A stretch of 64,000 bases of DNA, taken from VFZP01 sp043755595 (GTDB lineage: Bacteria; Acidobacteriota; Terriglobia; Bryobacterales; Bryobacteraceae). The stretch is taken from positions 12,238-76,237 of the forward strand of contig JAYUSQ010000279.1 of assembly GCA_043755595.1 (NCBI GenBank), in the 5' to 3' direction. The notes below the pieces were generated by a model. That model saw nothing but the letters and a program-made list of their open reading frames with translations, was not told the origin of the DNA and made no database searches. The translations under genes and the position numbers were made by a program. The first letter of the stretch is position 1; each line of letters begins with the position of its first letter. This document shows, in pieces, positions 6,617 through 15,832 of the stretch.

Positions 6617-6676
6617 GCGTTTAGGGTAACGACCATGGTAGCAGCGCGACGCTACCGCCCCCAACACCAGCGGAAT

Positions 6677-7438
6677 TTATCGGCTAGCGGGCAGCCTGCC
6701 TGCCGGCGCGCGGTAAGCGAGTGGATTATTCCCGGCGGCGGCGCGTTGCACATGCGCAAGGACGACCCGGGCGGTATACCAAACGTCGAGAAACCCCTCA
6801 CCCGTGATAGCGAAGACTCGCCGGTGAGTGGCCCACGTGGTCAGGCAGGTCCCCGCCAGAAATAGTTCCTGCGTCAGATGCGTGGCTGTAACCCACCAAG
6901 CCGGCCGGTTCTCCTGCAGACGCCTAAGCGTATTGCCCTGGAACAGAAGATGCTGCGCCTCTTCGCGCAAAACGCGCTGGCAAATCGCAGCGAGCGCTGG
7001 ACAACGCGATGCCTCCATCAACGCCCGGTAATAAGGAACAGCCATAATCTCGGCTGTCACCAGGACCGTTACCTTGCTCTCTAAACCCGCCCAGTGACGG
7101 ATGCGCCGGAAAATCGAATGAACCCAGTGTTTGCGCAGGAGCGGTCTTCCCGTTTGCCGGAGATAGCGCGCCAGCAGCGAACTGTGCCGTTGCTCTTCGG
7201 CGATGAACAGAGCGATGGCCTCGGGAAAATCCAGATCGTTGGTCGCGCGGCCATGCTCGCGGGCCAGAGCGAGGAAGTGATTGCCCGTGGCATTCTCCCC
7301 CAATTGGAACTGCTGAATCGATGGCAGAAGGATGCGCGCCATCGCGTCACTGAGAGGGACGGCCTGCTCCCACGGAATTTCCGAGGGTTCAGACTGATTG
7401 GACCGGAAGTATTCGAGCCAGCGGCGCGAGTCGTTCAT
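6677..7438 (-). CDS. Ferritin-like di-iron protein
   Basis: 253 aa, mostly helical. Candidate di-iron ligands occur in pairs of E...ExxH type: FPEAIALFIAEEQRH at about 74-88 and EIMAV...REEAQHLL at about 131-170, which is the four-helix-bundle carboxylate arrangement. The N-terminus (PWEQAVPLSDAMARILL) and the Pro/Arg-rich C-terminus flank this core. The exact subfamily (oxidase, oxygenase or storage) cannot be told. ATG 7438 overlaps nothing and has a promoter-like region just upstream. Confidence 0.6.
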   Translation of the reverse strand: MNDSRRWLEYFRSNQSEPSEIPWEQAVPLSDAMARILLPSIQQFQLGENATGNHFLALAREHGRATNDLDFPEAIALFIAEEQRHSSLLARYLRQTGRPLLRKHWVHSIFRRIRHWAGLESKVTVLVTAEIMAVPYYRALMEASRCPALAAICQRVLREEAQHLLFQGNTLRRLQENRPAWWVTATHLTQELFLAGTCLTTWATHRRVFAITGEGFLDVWYTARVVLAHVQRAAAGNNPLAYRAPAGRLPASR

Positions 7439-7444
7439 GAGAGT

Positions 7445-7473
7445 ACTTTATAATGCAAAGTTCATTGTGTCAA
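7445..7473 (-). promoter_or_regulatory. Candidate promoter and ACTTT-N7-AAAGT palindrome for the ferritin-like gene
   Basis: Reading leftward, TTGACA (complement of 7468-7473) is followed after 15 bp by TATAAA (complement of 7447-7452), 8 bp from the ATG of the ferritin-like gene. The inverted repeat ACTTT (7445-7449) / AAAGT (7457-7461) covers the -10 element, so a repressor bound here would block it. The plus strand also reads TATAAT at 7449-7454, which could serve the divergent permease gene. Confidence 0.45.
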
Positions 7474-7601
7474 GTCGAATCTACGGGTGGCGAGACAGTG
7501 CGGGCCGGACCAGTACTCCGCCGGAAGTACATTTCGGTACGCCCCGGTCGAATTCCCAAAATGTCTTTTTACTTTTTACCCAATCCAGCGTTGTACGATT
7601 A

Positions 7602-10073
7602 ATGTTGATGCTTTTGAGCGATCTGGCGCTTGGGTGGCGCAGTCTGGGGAGAAGCCTCACCTTTACGCTTGCTGCGGGTTTGATGATCGCCGTAGGAATT
7701 GGCTCGACCGCCGTGATGCTCGCGGTTTTGAACGCCGTAATCCTGCGGCCGCTTCCATACAAAGACCCCGGACAATTGTTGGTCGCCTACGGAGACCTGC
7801 CCGCGCGCTCGCGCTTAGGCACGCCGTTCTCCTACGAAAGTTTTTTCGACATTTCCCAAGGCGGTAAAGATGTGTTTACCGGCATGAGCGCCTTCTACAC
7901 CGGACGCATGGTCATCCTGGGGAAGGACGACACCTGGGAACAACTCACTTTCGGCGCGGCGGTACCCGATTTTTTTCGCACCGTCGGCGCGAGTTTCGCT
8001 TTGGGCCGCGATTTTATCGAGACCGATATTCAATCCGAGCCTGGCGCGGCGGGCGAGACCTTGGTCCGCAAGAATCACGCCGTTATATTGAGCTACGAAT
8101 TCTGGCGGCGCCGGTACGGCTCGGACCCGAACGTTCTCGGCCGCAGTCTCGATGGCCGCCCGTCCAGCCGCGAGCGGATTGCCGGTGTCCTTGCGCCCGG
8201 TTTTGAGTTGCTATTTTCCCCAGCCGATCAGGTGGAACTCCGGCCCGACGTTTGGTTCGCGTACCGGCCCCGATACAACAACGCCAATCGCAACGGCATG
8301 GGGCTGCGCGTGGTGGCCAGGCTGAAGCCGGAAGTTTCGGTGGAGCAGGCCAGCGCCGTGGTTGAATTGAGCGCCAGCCGCATCCGGCAGGAGTTTCCCA
8401 ACTACCAGGCCGGCGGCTTTCGCGTCCGGCTGGCGCCGCTGCAGGAGGCCCTGGTGCGTGAGGTCAAACCGACGGTGTGGGCCCTCACTGGATCGGTTGT
8501 ATTCTTGTTGCTGATTGCGTGCGCCAATGTTCTCAATCTATTGCTGGTGCGCTCGTCGCTCCGGGCCAGGGAAATGGCGGTGCGGTCGGCGATCGGCGCG
8601 GGACTCTGGCCGTTGTTGCGATTGTCGCTGGCCGAGGCGTTGATCCTTACCTCAGGCGGCGCCGCGGGCGGGATCCTGCTCGCTTATCTCGGACTGCGCC
8701 AGTTGATCCTGATCGCGCCGGCCAGTCTGCCGCGGATTGACATTGTCGCACTGGATCCGCTGGTGCTCGCCGCTACCGTTTTCGTTGCTTTGGCGGCCGC
8801 CGTGGTGTTTGCCTTGGCCCCCGTCCTTGCTGGTCTCCGGGCTAATGTGATGCAGGTGCTGCGCGGCAATAGCCGAACGGCCGGACTGAGTGGCGGCGGC
8901 GCGGTGCGCGATGGTGTGGTTGTCCTGGAAGTCGCCCTTTGCTTCGCGCTGCTGATCGGGTCGGCGCTGATGTTGCGCAGCTTTGTCGCGCTGCAACGCA
9001 TCCATCCGGGGTTCGACGCTCGCGGCCTCCTGACTTTTGAGCTGATGAGCCGGCCGGATGCGTTGCCCGGGAATCGCGCGACCAAGGCGCGGCAGCTTGA
9101 GGAACGCCTGCGCGCCATTCCTGGCGTGGCTCGCGTTGGCGCCGTCAGGCAACTGCCGTTGACTGGCGGATTTACCGGCATTCGGTGGGGACAACAGGAT
9201 GCCGTGAGCGACCCGTCCAAGCTCTACGGCGCGGACTGGCAAACGGTCAGGCCGGGATATTTTCAGACCATGGGGACCAAGCTGATCGATGGCCGCGACT
9301 TCACTGAGGCCGATAACGATCCGTCAAGAAATCTCGTCGTGGTCGACGAGTACCTGGCGGCGAAGCTCGCTCCGAAGGGTTCAGCCGTAGGCATGCGGTT
9401 CCTGACTCGTGTCCGTAGTCTCGAACTTGAGTGGGTGGAGATAGCCGGAGTGGTCGAGCACCAGCGAGTGAATTCCCTGGCCGAACCGAGCCGTGAACAG
9501 ATTTACTTTACCGATGGGTTTCTCGGCTATGGCTCGGCGAACCGTTGGGTCCTGCGGACAACGGGCGATCCCATGGCGCTGACGGCTGCGGCGCGCGCCG
9601 CCGTCAAAAGCGTCGACCCCAAGCTGCTGTTCACCGAAGTACAACCGATGGAAGCGTTGGTGACGCGGGCGCAAGCGAGCACCCGGTTCGCCCTGACGCT
9701 AATTACCGCCTTCACCGCCGTTGCCGTGGTGCTGGTCACCGTTGGTTTGTATGGCGTCTTGTCGACCGTGGTGCGCCAGCGCACGCCGGAGATTGGAGTC
9801 CGAATGGCGCTGGGAGCGACGCCGGTATCGATTCAGCGGATGGTGGTCGCCTACGCCCTTCGGCTCAGCGCGCTCGGGGTGGTTCTTGGGGCTTTCGCCG
9901 CTTTCGGCCTCGCACGCTTCATGACGGCCATGCTGGTCGATGTCACGACCACCGATCCTTGGACGTACGCGGCCGTGGCCATCCTCTTCGTGTGGATCGC
10001 CGCTCTCTCGGCCTGGCTGCCGGCCCGGCGCGCAGCCGCCATTAACCCGGTGATCGCACTTCGAGGTGAGTAG
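7602..10073 (+). CDS. ADOP-type FtsX/MacB-like ABC permease
   Basis: From ATG 7602 the product is 823 aa. Order: TM1 near residue 20-42 (TLAAGLMIAVGIGSTAVML), a MacB periplasmic core, an FtsX domain with three TM helices (WALTGSVVFLLLIACANVLN onward), an inner TM, a second periplasmic core, and a C-terminal FtsX domain ending WLPARRAAAINPVIALRGE. The duplicated layout and the terminal PARRAA..NP..ALR motif are typical of acidobacterial ADOP permeases. No ATPase gene adjoins, as is usual for this family. The short N-terminus lacks the cytoplasmic prefix some members carry. Substrate unknown; macrolide/lipoprotein efflux is the generic guess. Confidence 0.9.
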   Translation: MLMLLSDLALGWRSLGRSLTFTLAAGLMIAVGIGSTAVMLAVLNAVILRPLPYKDPGQLLVAYGDLPARSRLGTPFSYESFFDISQGGKDVFTGMSAFYTGRMVILGKDDTWEQLTFGAAVPDFFRTVGASFALGRDFIETDIQSEPGAAGETLVRKNHAVILSYEFWRRRYGSDPNVLGRSLDGRPSSRERIAGVLAPGFELLFSPADQVELRPDVWFAYRPRYNNANRNGMGLRVVARLKPEVSVEQASAVVELSASRIRQEFPNYQAGGFRVRLAPLQEALVREVKPTVWALTGSVVFLLLIACANVLNLLLVRSSLRAREMAVRSAIGAGLWPLLRLSLAEALILTSGGAAGGILLAYLGLRQLILIAPASLPRIDIVALDPLVLAATVFVALAAAVVFALAPVLAGLRANVMQVLRGNSRTAGLSGGGAVRDGVVVLEVALCFALLIGSALMLRSFVALQRIHPGFDARGLLTFELMSRPDALPGNRATKARQLEERLRAIPGVARVGAVRQLPLTGGFTGIRWGQQDAVSDPSKLYGADWQTVRPGYFQTMGTKLIDGRDFTEADNDPSRNLVVVDEYLAAKLAPKGSAVGMRFLTRVRSLELEWVEIAGVVEHQRVNSLAEPSREQIYFTDGFLGYGSANRWVLRTTGDPMALTAAARAAVKSVDPKLLFTEVQPMEALVTRAQASTRFALTLITAFTAVAVVLVTVGLYGVLSTVVRQRTPEIGVRMALGATPVSIQRMVVAYALRLSALGVVLGAFAAFGLARFMTAMLVDVTTTDPWTYAAVAILFVWIAALSAWLPARRAAAINPVIALRGE

Positions 10074-10130
10074 ACAACCGCTCTCTACCGGCTCGGTTCA
10101 GAGCCGCGAAGCCGACAAAGCGGTCTACAC

Positions 10131-10511
10131 CTACAATGAAACTCTGCCCGCCTTGCCGAGCAGACGTAAGTCCACCATCTTCAGCCCCGGCGTATCCAGA
10201 CTGCTAACTTCCTCCAGTTCCGGCTGCACTGCAATTCCTATCGCGGTGGAGGTGCGAGTCTGGCGGCAGATCAACACCCGGACGGTCGACGGAAGCGAGC
10301 AGGGGCCAATCCCCATCGCGGTACCCAGATCGAAAACGCGAACGGGCCGGCTTCGATACCGCAAAACGCCAAGCACAGAATCGGGAGCGTTGGGTTCGGC
10401 GATTACACCGCTGAACGGAATCGACTCCACGGCTTGCGACTGGCGGATCGCAAAGCGCCGGCCTTCCTTCTCGGCAACCTGATTAGGAATTCGAAATGAT
10501 AGCCATCGCAT
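10131..10511 (-). CDS. Orphan CheW-like domain protein
   Basis: 126 aa. The central part follows the CheW fold: VESIPFSGVIAEPNAPDSVLGVLRYR, then RPVRVFDLGTAMGI, and a second half VRVLICRQTRTSTAIGIAVQPELEEV with the valine-rich strands and the LGV..YR.RPV.V.DL consensus. CheW proteins couple chemoreceptors to CheA. No cheA, mcp or other chemotaxis gene is in the window, so the partner is unknown. It lies between a permease on the other strand and the VWFA gene. Confidence 0.7.
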   Translation of the reverse strand: MRWLSFRIPNQVAEKEGRRFAIRQSQAVESIPFSGVIAEPNAPDSVLGVLRYRSRPVRVFDLGTAMGIGPCSLPSTVRVLICRQTRTSTAIGIAVQPELEEVSSLDTPGLKMVDLRLLGKAGRVSL

Positions 10512-10536
10512 CGACCCGAGTTTACTGCTTTCCCGC

Positions 10537-11604
10537 TTAAAAAGTACGTCCCGGGCGATACCCGGGCCGGGCGCTCACGCGCATCTTCTTGGCGGTATCC
10601 GAAACGATCTCGACGTTGATCTTGCGGAAAGCTTCGTTCGGATTCGTCTGCGGATAGTAGGTGATCGTATAGGAGTTGCCGAGCGACTCGCGAATGTTTT
10701 CGAAAGCTTCCACCTGTTTTTGCCACGTCTTGGCGAAATAGACCTGGCCGCCGGTGCGTTGCGAGATCCGGCGGAAGACACTGGCGGAAATCGGATCCTT
10801 GCTCACGTCGCTCGTCGAAATCACGTAGATCGGGATGCCGGCGTCTTCGGCCACGGCCCGTACGTCGTCGGGCGCTACCATGCTGGCGTTGTCGGGACCG
10901 TTAGAGAACACGATCACCACTTTGCGGCCCGGCACTTTGTCGGCGTCGCGAATGGCCAGCAGCAGTGCGTTGTAAAGCGCCGCGTCGTCGCCGGCCACGG
11001 CTTTTCGCAAACCCGAGATGGCCTGATTGCGGTCTCGCGTCAGATTAGCCGCGCGCGACATGTTGCGGCTGAAAGTATAAACCGCCACCGAATCGGCGCG
11101 ATCGAGCCCGCGCACGAAATCGGCAATCGCGTCGGAAGCATAGACGAATCCGCGGTACATGTAGTTGCTCGTGTCGAAAAGCACGAAAACGTTGGTGCCG
11201 ACGAATGAGTCGGTCCGCGGATCCGGCGCGTCGGGATTTTCCTGCGCCGGCCCACCGGCCAGATTGCGCGTCGTGCCGTCTTCCATGACCTGGACCGGCG
11301 GCTTGTTGCCTTCGCCGAAGGTGTTCATCTTTTGCAGGATGCCATCTTCGGTAACTTTGAAATCTTTGGACTTGAGCCCGGTAATGTACTTGCCTTTACT
11401 GTCCTTCACCGTAAAGCTCAACACCACCATGTCGACCTTCACGCGGAACGTAGGCTTGTCGTCATCGACCGGCGGCGGCGGGGCGGCTACGGCAGGGGAC
11501 TGTTGGGCAGCCGCCTGGGGTGAAGGAGGCGCGCCCCAGGAAACCAGACACGTCCCGGCGGCCATCAGGCTCAAGGCTGCAATGGTGAAACGATTCCAAT
11601 TCAC
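10537..11604 (-). CDS. VWFA-related acidobacterial secreted protein
   Basis: 355 aa with a signal peptide (ALSLMAAGTCLVSWGA). After a Pro/Ala linker comes the family-specific strand pattern FRVKVDMVVLSFTVKDSKGKYITGL...DFKVTEDG, then a von Willebrand A domain from VFVLFDTSNYM with a degenerate MIDAS (DxSxx), FSNGPDNAS and GGQVYFA. The C-terminus YTITYYPQTNP...RPGYR is typical of this lineage-specific family. Role unknown; probably protein-protein interaction in the periplasm or cell surface. It starts 18 bp after the stop of the 1123-aa gene, so the two are probably co-transcribed. Confidence 0.85.
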   Translation of the reverse strand: MNWNRFTIAALSLMAAGTCLVSWGAPPSPQAAAQQSPAVAAPPPPVDDDKPTFRVKVDMVVLSFTVKDSKGKYITGLKSKDFKVTEDGILQKMNTFGEGNKPPVQVMEDGTTRNLAGGPAQENPDAPDPRTDSFVGTNVFVLFDTSNYMYRGFVYASDAIADFVRGLDRADSVAVYTFSRNMSRAANLTRDRNQAISGLRKAVAGDDAALYNALLLAIRDADKVPGRKVVIVFSNGPDNASMVAPDDVRAVAEDAGIPIYVISTSDVSKDPISASVFRRISQRTGGQVYFAKTWQKQVEAFENIRESLGNSYTITYYPQTNPNEAFRKINVEIVSDTAKKMRVSARPGYRPGRTF

Positions 11605-11622
11605 GATTACTCTTCTCCCGGA

Positions 11623-14600
11623 TTATTCCGCGGCCAATCGGCCGGCGGCTCCGCTCTTGCGGGCTTTCATGCGAATATCTTCCCCTACCGCGCGGAGTGA
11701 CCGCAACAACGCCGGCCAGTCCTCAAGGTGAGTCGCGAAAATCCGCTCGACCGTTTGCTGCGTCCACTCCGGAACCACCAGGTTTAGTTTCGCCGGGGTC
11801 AGATGCAATTCGTCGGCCAGTGCGGCGTAGTAGAGGATATTGGATTCCCAACTCTCGGCCATGATCCGGCTTGAGTAACCCATCAGAGTGGGAAAAGTGC
11901 GAAGGTTCAGCAACTCCGTGCGGAACGAAGAAGTCAGCGTCGGCTTGGGAGTGCCGAAAACGCGCGAGATGGATTCGGCGCTCACCTCATTCGGACTGGC
12001 CGTGGCGAGGCGTCGAATCTCGCTCGTGAACGGGCCGGCGGCGTTGCGCTTGACCGCCGCTGTGCCAAGCATGTATAGCTCGGCGGCGGTCACGTTATCG
12101 AGAGCGTTGGCTAGATCCCCTTGAGCCAGCAATTCGTTGACCCGGTATGAACGCGAAGGGGCCGCAATGCTGGCCAGCACTTCCACGGCGGTCTTGCGCA
12201 ATTCCGGATCGACAACCGACTCGGCCAACATCCCTTCGCCCTGCCTGATGTGCAGCCCTACCCAATGCATCTGGGCCGGCGTCACTCGCCAATAGCGAGG
12301 GATCTTGGCGCTGAGAATCATCTGCGGAACGAGGTCGCCCCAAATCAGCGCTTGCTCACGGGTTGGAATCAGGAAGTTTTGTTCGGCCTCGGCCAGCGCG
12401 TAGGCCACGCCCGACATCGAGCCCACCAGCCGCCCGCCGGCGCTGGAAGGCCACCCGCTGCCCAGCACTTCGGTCGAACGCCAGGTTTGATTGGTGCCTT
12501 GTACGCCCAGGAAATCGTGGCTTCGCACAAACACCGGATTCGTCTTCAACAGTTGAGCGCCGGGCGGCGCATAGTAGAGGTAGTTGAAGCCCACCAGCGT
12601 GTCGCGCAGTAGAGGAGCCAAATGCGCCCGAGCGGAGTTAAGCCGTCCGGCATCGACTGGGCCGGGTTTCTCCAGCATGGCGCGCAAGTTCATCTTGCGC
12701 TGGTTCTCAATATGTTTTTCGGTGAAGAAGCCGAATGACAACGCATTTTTCTCGGCGCCCGTCATCGCTGCCCGCGGCAGTTGTAATTCGGCCAGCCGCG
12801 CTTGCAGCCGGTTGACGACGGCCACATTCAGCTTTTCGCCTTTGGCCATGGCCTCCAGTTGCGCGTGCATGTCGACGAGTATCTTCAGCGACACCAGTTT
12901 CTGGGCCTCGAAGATCCTGATCATCTCCTGCACCATCTGCTGATGTGTATCGTCGTCCTTCGTCTTGACGGCGCCGGCGAGCAGGTCCAGCATCTTGTCG
13001 TGCGGATTAGCCGGACCGGAGCCTGCGGCTTCCAGGAGAGAGAGCGTCAAGGCGATACCGGTCTGAAAAACTTCGTGCTGATCCTTGACCTTCATGAAGC
13101 CATTCAGGATCTTGACCAACTCCGGCTCAGCCTCTGCGGGCGATAGCAACCCGTTGCGCACGAAGATTTGCCAGATGCCGATCAGAGATTGCATCGAGCC
13201 GGCGGAGTTGGCGCGGAGTGCCTGATCTTTGATGGCATTGTCGGCGACAACCGCATCGACAAACAAAGAAATCGTTTGGTCGGACAGGTTCGGCAACTCC
13301 GTCAGTACCGCCAGTTGAGAACCGGTCAGCCGCCAATTCCGCGCCAGTTTGTCGGCCGTGGCGGGTTCGAGCGGCGTTTTGCGGAAATGATTCACGTCGC
13401 TCAGCGCCATGAAGATCTTCAGCGGCTCGTTCTCGACGGCTTTGCGGCAGAGGCCGAAAAGCGCCTCGATCACGTCGTCGGTTTCCTTCCACCCCACCGC
13501 CGCTTTGGTGAGTTTGCCGTCGTACTTGCCGTGTGGATGGTTGACGAAGAGGTTCTTCCACACCTCCATGCCGCCCGGCATCAGCGGCTTGCCGTTGGCG
13601 TCCATGCGCAGGCGCGTCGTCAGCAGCATCAGGTCTGTATTGGAGCGGAAGACCGGCCGGGCGGGGCCAGGGCTGGTAATCTTTCCGCGCAACGCCCCAT
13701 AAAAACGCTTCATTCGCTCGGGCTCGGTCAGGTAGGCCTGTACCGGACCCTCGATCCGCGATAGGGAGTCGAAATAACTGTTCAGCCAGCCATCGTCCTT
13801 GGCCAGCAGTTTCTCGATGAAGGCCGGTCCTTGCGAAGGGGCGGCGCCCGCCAGTTCAGTCCACATCGCTTCGGAGCGCGCGCCGCCGGGCGTCGTCACC
13901 TTGCCGCTGCGATTGATCAGCATGCCGCCGAAAAAGTCGAGCACGTGGGCGAAGGCTCGCAGCCTCTGCACGGGCACGGCTTTCTTCAATTCGTCGGCCG
14001 TGGCGCGGTCGAGCTTGGAGAGGCCAAGGTACAAACGGCACAAGGCGGGGTCGGACATGAAGGCGTCGATAAACTCGCCTTTCTCCTTGTTCTCCCTGCC
14101 AGCGGTCCAATACTCGGGGCCATAGAGAACCGGCACTACCGTCGGCCGGTAGTCGTACGAGAACGGCTGATTGGTGCGAAGAGCCGCTTCGAGGTCGGCC
14201 AACGGGAATCCGGAATCGATCGTGAGGAAGGCGCGCGAGGCGTTTACGGTCTCAAGCACCACGTCGCTGCCACAGGCTCCACGCATGCGATAGCCCAGGA
14301 TCTTGAGCAATTCGCCGGTTTTGGCCGAATCGCAGGTTTCCACTTTGACCGCCTTGTCGGCGCCTGCCAGACGATCTAATTCGCGGGCCTGGGACAAATA
14401 GCGGAAAACCAGTTTTAGATACTCTGTCTGCTCCAGCGCTTCCTGGCTGTTGGCAGCCTGATATCCATTGGTGACGATGTTGCGCGCAAGCGCAGGTAGA
14501 ACGTCTTCCGGCTTCAGATCGGGCGATAGCGCCGCCATCCGATTGAAGCTGCGAATCGGCCCGGGGATCTCGGCCGTTGCCATCGGCTCCGGCTTCTCGG

Positions 14601-14994
14601 ATTCGAATGATCTGGGGAGTCCAGAGCCGCCGGCCGCGGCGAAGGCGGTGAGGTGCCTGGCGGCGGCTGCCCGGTCGTCGGCCAGCAGATCGAGCGCGAC
14701 GAGCCTGCGCAGAATACTCCGCTTCCGTGTGGCGTCCAGATTTCCTTCGGCCAATTTCGCGTAGATCGCGCGCGCCTCCGGCCGGTTGTAGCGGTCGAGG
14801 AATTCGGCTTGTGCTAGATCATCCGCCTGCGTCCACGACGCTTGCCGCGAGGCTTCGTCGAACAAGCGAAGTGCGCCTGCCGCGTCCCCTTGCCTCTCCA
14901 GTTGGCGCGCCCGCGCGGCTGCGTCCTGGGCGAAAACCGGTGTTATGCACAGGCTGCTCAAGCCGAATGCCATCACAGCAGGAAAGCGCTTCAT
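11623..14994 (-). CDS. Large secreted protein of unknown function
   Basis: ATG 14994 is preferred: it has a strong SD (GGGGAGG, 7 nt upstream) and starts a signal peptide (MKRFPAVMAFGLSSLCITPVF, cleavage near AQ). The 1123-aa product begins with TPR-like helices (ARQLERQGDAAGALRLFDEA) and is otherwise a long mixed alpha/beta protein rich in Leu and Ala with no catalytic motif I can name. It directly precedes the VWFA protein gene and probably forms a secreted pair with it. Such large unannotated periplasmic proteins with a VWFA partner are a recurrent acidobacterial theme (inference). Confidence 0.75.
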   Translation of the reverse strand: MKRFPAVMAFGLSSLCITPVFAQDAAARARQLERQGDAAGALRLFDEASRQASWTQADDLAQAEFLDRYNRPEARAIYAKLAEGNLDATRKRSILRRLVALDLLADDRAAAARHLTAFAAAGGSGLPRSFESEKPEPMATAEIPGPIRSFNRMAALSPDLKPEDVLPALARNIVTNGYQAANSQEALEQTEYLKLVFRYLSQARELDRLAGADKAVKVETCDSAKTGELLKILGYRMRGACGSDVVLETVNASRAFLTIDSGFPLADLEAALRTNQPFSYDYRPTVVPVLYGPEYWTAGRENKEKGEFIDAFMSDPALCRLYLGLSKLDRATADELKKAVPVQRLRAFAHVLDFFGGMLINRSGKVTTPGGARSEAMWTELAGAAPSQGPAFIEKLLAKDDGWLNSYFDSLSRIEGPVQAYLTEPERMKRFYGALRGKITSPGPARPVFRSNTDLMLLTTRLRMDANGKPLMPGGMEVWKNLFVNHPHGKYDGKLTKAAVGWKETDDVIEALFGLCRKAVENEPLKIFMALSDVNHFRKTPLEPATADKLARNWRLTGSQLAVLTELPNLSDQTISLFVDAVVADNAIKDQALRANSAGSMQSLIGIWQIFVRNGLLSPAEAEPELVKILNGFMKVKDQHEVFQTGIALTLSLLEAAGSGPANPHDKMLDLLAGAVKTKDDDTHQQMVQEMIRIFEAQKLVSLKILVDMHAQLEAMAKGEKLNVAVVNRLQARLAELQLPRAAMTGAEKNALSFGFFTEKHIENQRKMNLRAMLEKPGPVDAGRLNSARAHLAPLLRDTLVGFNYLYYAPPGAQLLKTNPVFVRSHDFLGVQGTNQTWRSTEVLGSGWPSSAGGRLVGSMSGVAYALAEAEQNFLIPTREQALIWGDLVPQMILSAKIPRYWRVTPAQMHWVGLHIRQGEGMLAESVVDPELRKTAVEVLASIAAPSRSYRVNELLAQGDLANALDNVTAAELYMLGTAAVKRNAAGPFTSEIRRLATASPNEVSAESISRVFGTPKPTLTSSFRTELLNLRTFPTLMGYSSRIMAESWESNILYYAALADELHLTPAKLNLVVPEWTQQTVERIFATHLEDWPALLRSLRAVGEDIRMKARKSGAAGRLAAE

Positions 14995-15151
14995 TTCACT
15001 GCCTCCCCAATTGGTTCTCCGGGCGGGCTTTCGCCTCCCGGTTGACATACTCTACCACCAATCCAGGTGTCTCTACGCGATCGGACCGGGCCGTTGCCTC
15101 TGTTTCCGGGAAAAGTTTACAGCCGAGTGGCCGATGAGGAGGACAAACACC

Positions 15152-15832
15152 ATGAGATCCATTACTTCACTGGTTGCGGCTATTACCGTTTGCTCTGCTC
15201 TTGCTTTGGCGGCGGACCTTGCCAAGGCGCCCACCGCGCCTGACGCAGCCCTTGAGTGGCTCCGCTATGGCAATGAGCGTCATGTCGAAGGACGATACGT
15301 CCACTGGCACCAGTCGCCGGAGCGCCGCCGCGAAGTGGCGATGCAGGAGCGGCCCCACGCCATCGTGTTGACCTGTTCGGACTCACGCGTTCCGCCTGAG
15401 CTTGTCTTCGATCAAGGCATCGGAGATTTGTATGTCGTGCGCGTCGCGGGCAATGTGGCGGGCGAAAAAGAACTGGCCAGCATCGAGTACGCCGCCGAAC
15501 AGCTTGGCGTCTCGCTGGTCGTCGTGTTGGGTCATCAACGGTGCAACATCGTGCAGATGGCGGTGCGGGGCGGGGCGATGCCGGGGCATTTGGGTTCGAT
15601 CGTCGCTTCGTTATCGGCGGCGGTTGCGCGCGCCAAAGCAATGCCGGGCGATGCCGCCGATCAAGCGGCGCAGATCAACGTGGAAACGGTGGTGGACCAA
15701 TTGCGCGAGTCTGAGCCTGTGTTGGGCAAGCTCTCTCGCGCCGGACGCCTGAAGGTGACCGGCGCCTTCTATAATGTCGATCGCGGCGACGTCACTTGGA
15801 TGGGGAGCGGCGAAAAAGCTGAGCGGCGCTAA
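15152..15832 (+). CDS. Beta-class carbonic anhydrase, exported
   Basis: ATG 15152 follows a good SD (GAGGAGG, about 10 nt away) and starts a signal peptide MRSITSLVAAITVCSALALA. The mature enzyme has the zinc motifs of beta-carbonic anhydrases: CSDSRVPPE (Cys ligand plus the Asp-Arg dyad) and GHQRC (His and Cys ligands), with VVRVAGN and SIEYAAEQLGV between them. It interconverts CO2 and bicarbonate, here in the periplasm. 226 aa, normal length. The convergent flavoprotein gene overlaps its stop by 4 nt. Confidence 0.92.
   Translation: MRSITSLVAAITVCSALALAADLAKAPTAPDAALEWLRYGNERHVEGRYVHWHQSPERRREVAMQERPHAIVLTCSDSRVPPELVFDQGIGDLYVVRVAGNVAGEKELASIEYAAEQLGVSLVVVLGHQRCNIVQMAVRGGAMPGHLGSIVASLSAAVARAKAMPGDAADQAAQINVETVVDQLRESEPVLGKLSRAGRLKVTGAFYNVDRGDVTWMGSGEKAERR

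Noticed and set aside
6617..6676. yybP-ykoY manganese riboswitch upstream of the terC-like gene
   Set aside because: TerC genes often have one; the 60-bp gap contains only a small GGTAGC/GCTACC stem and none of the conserved riboswitch loops.
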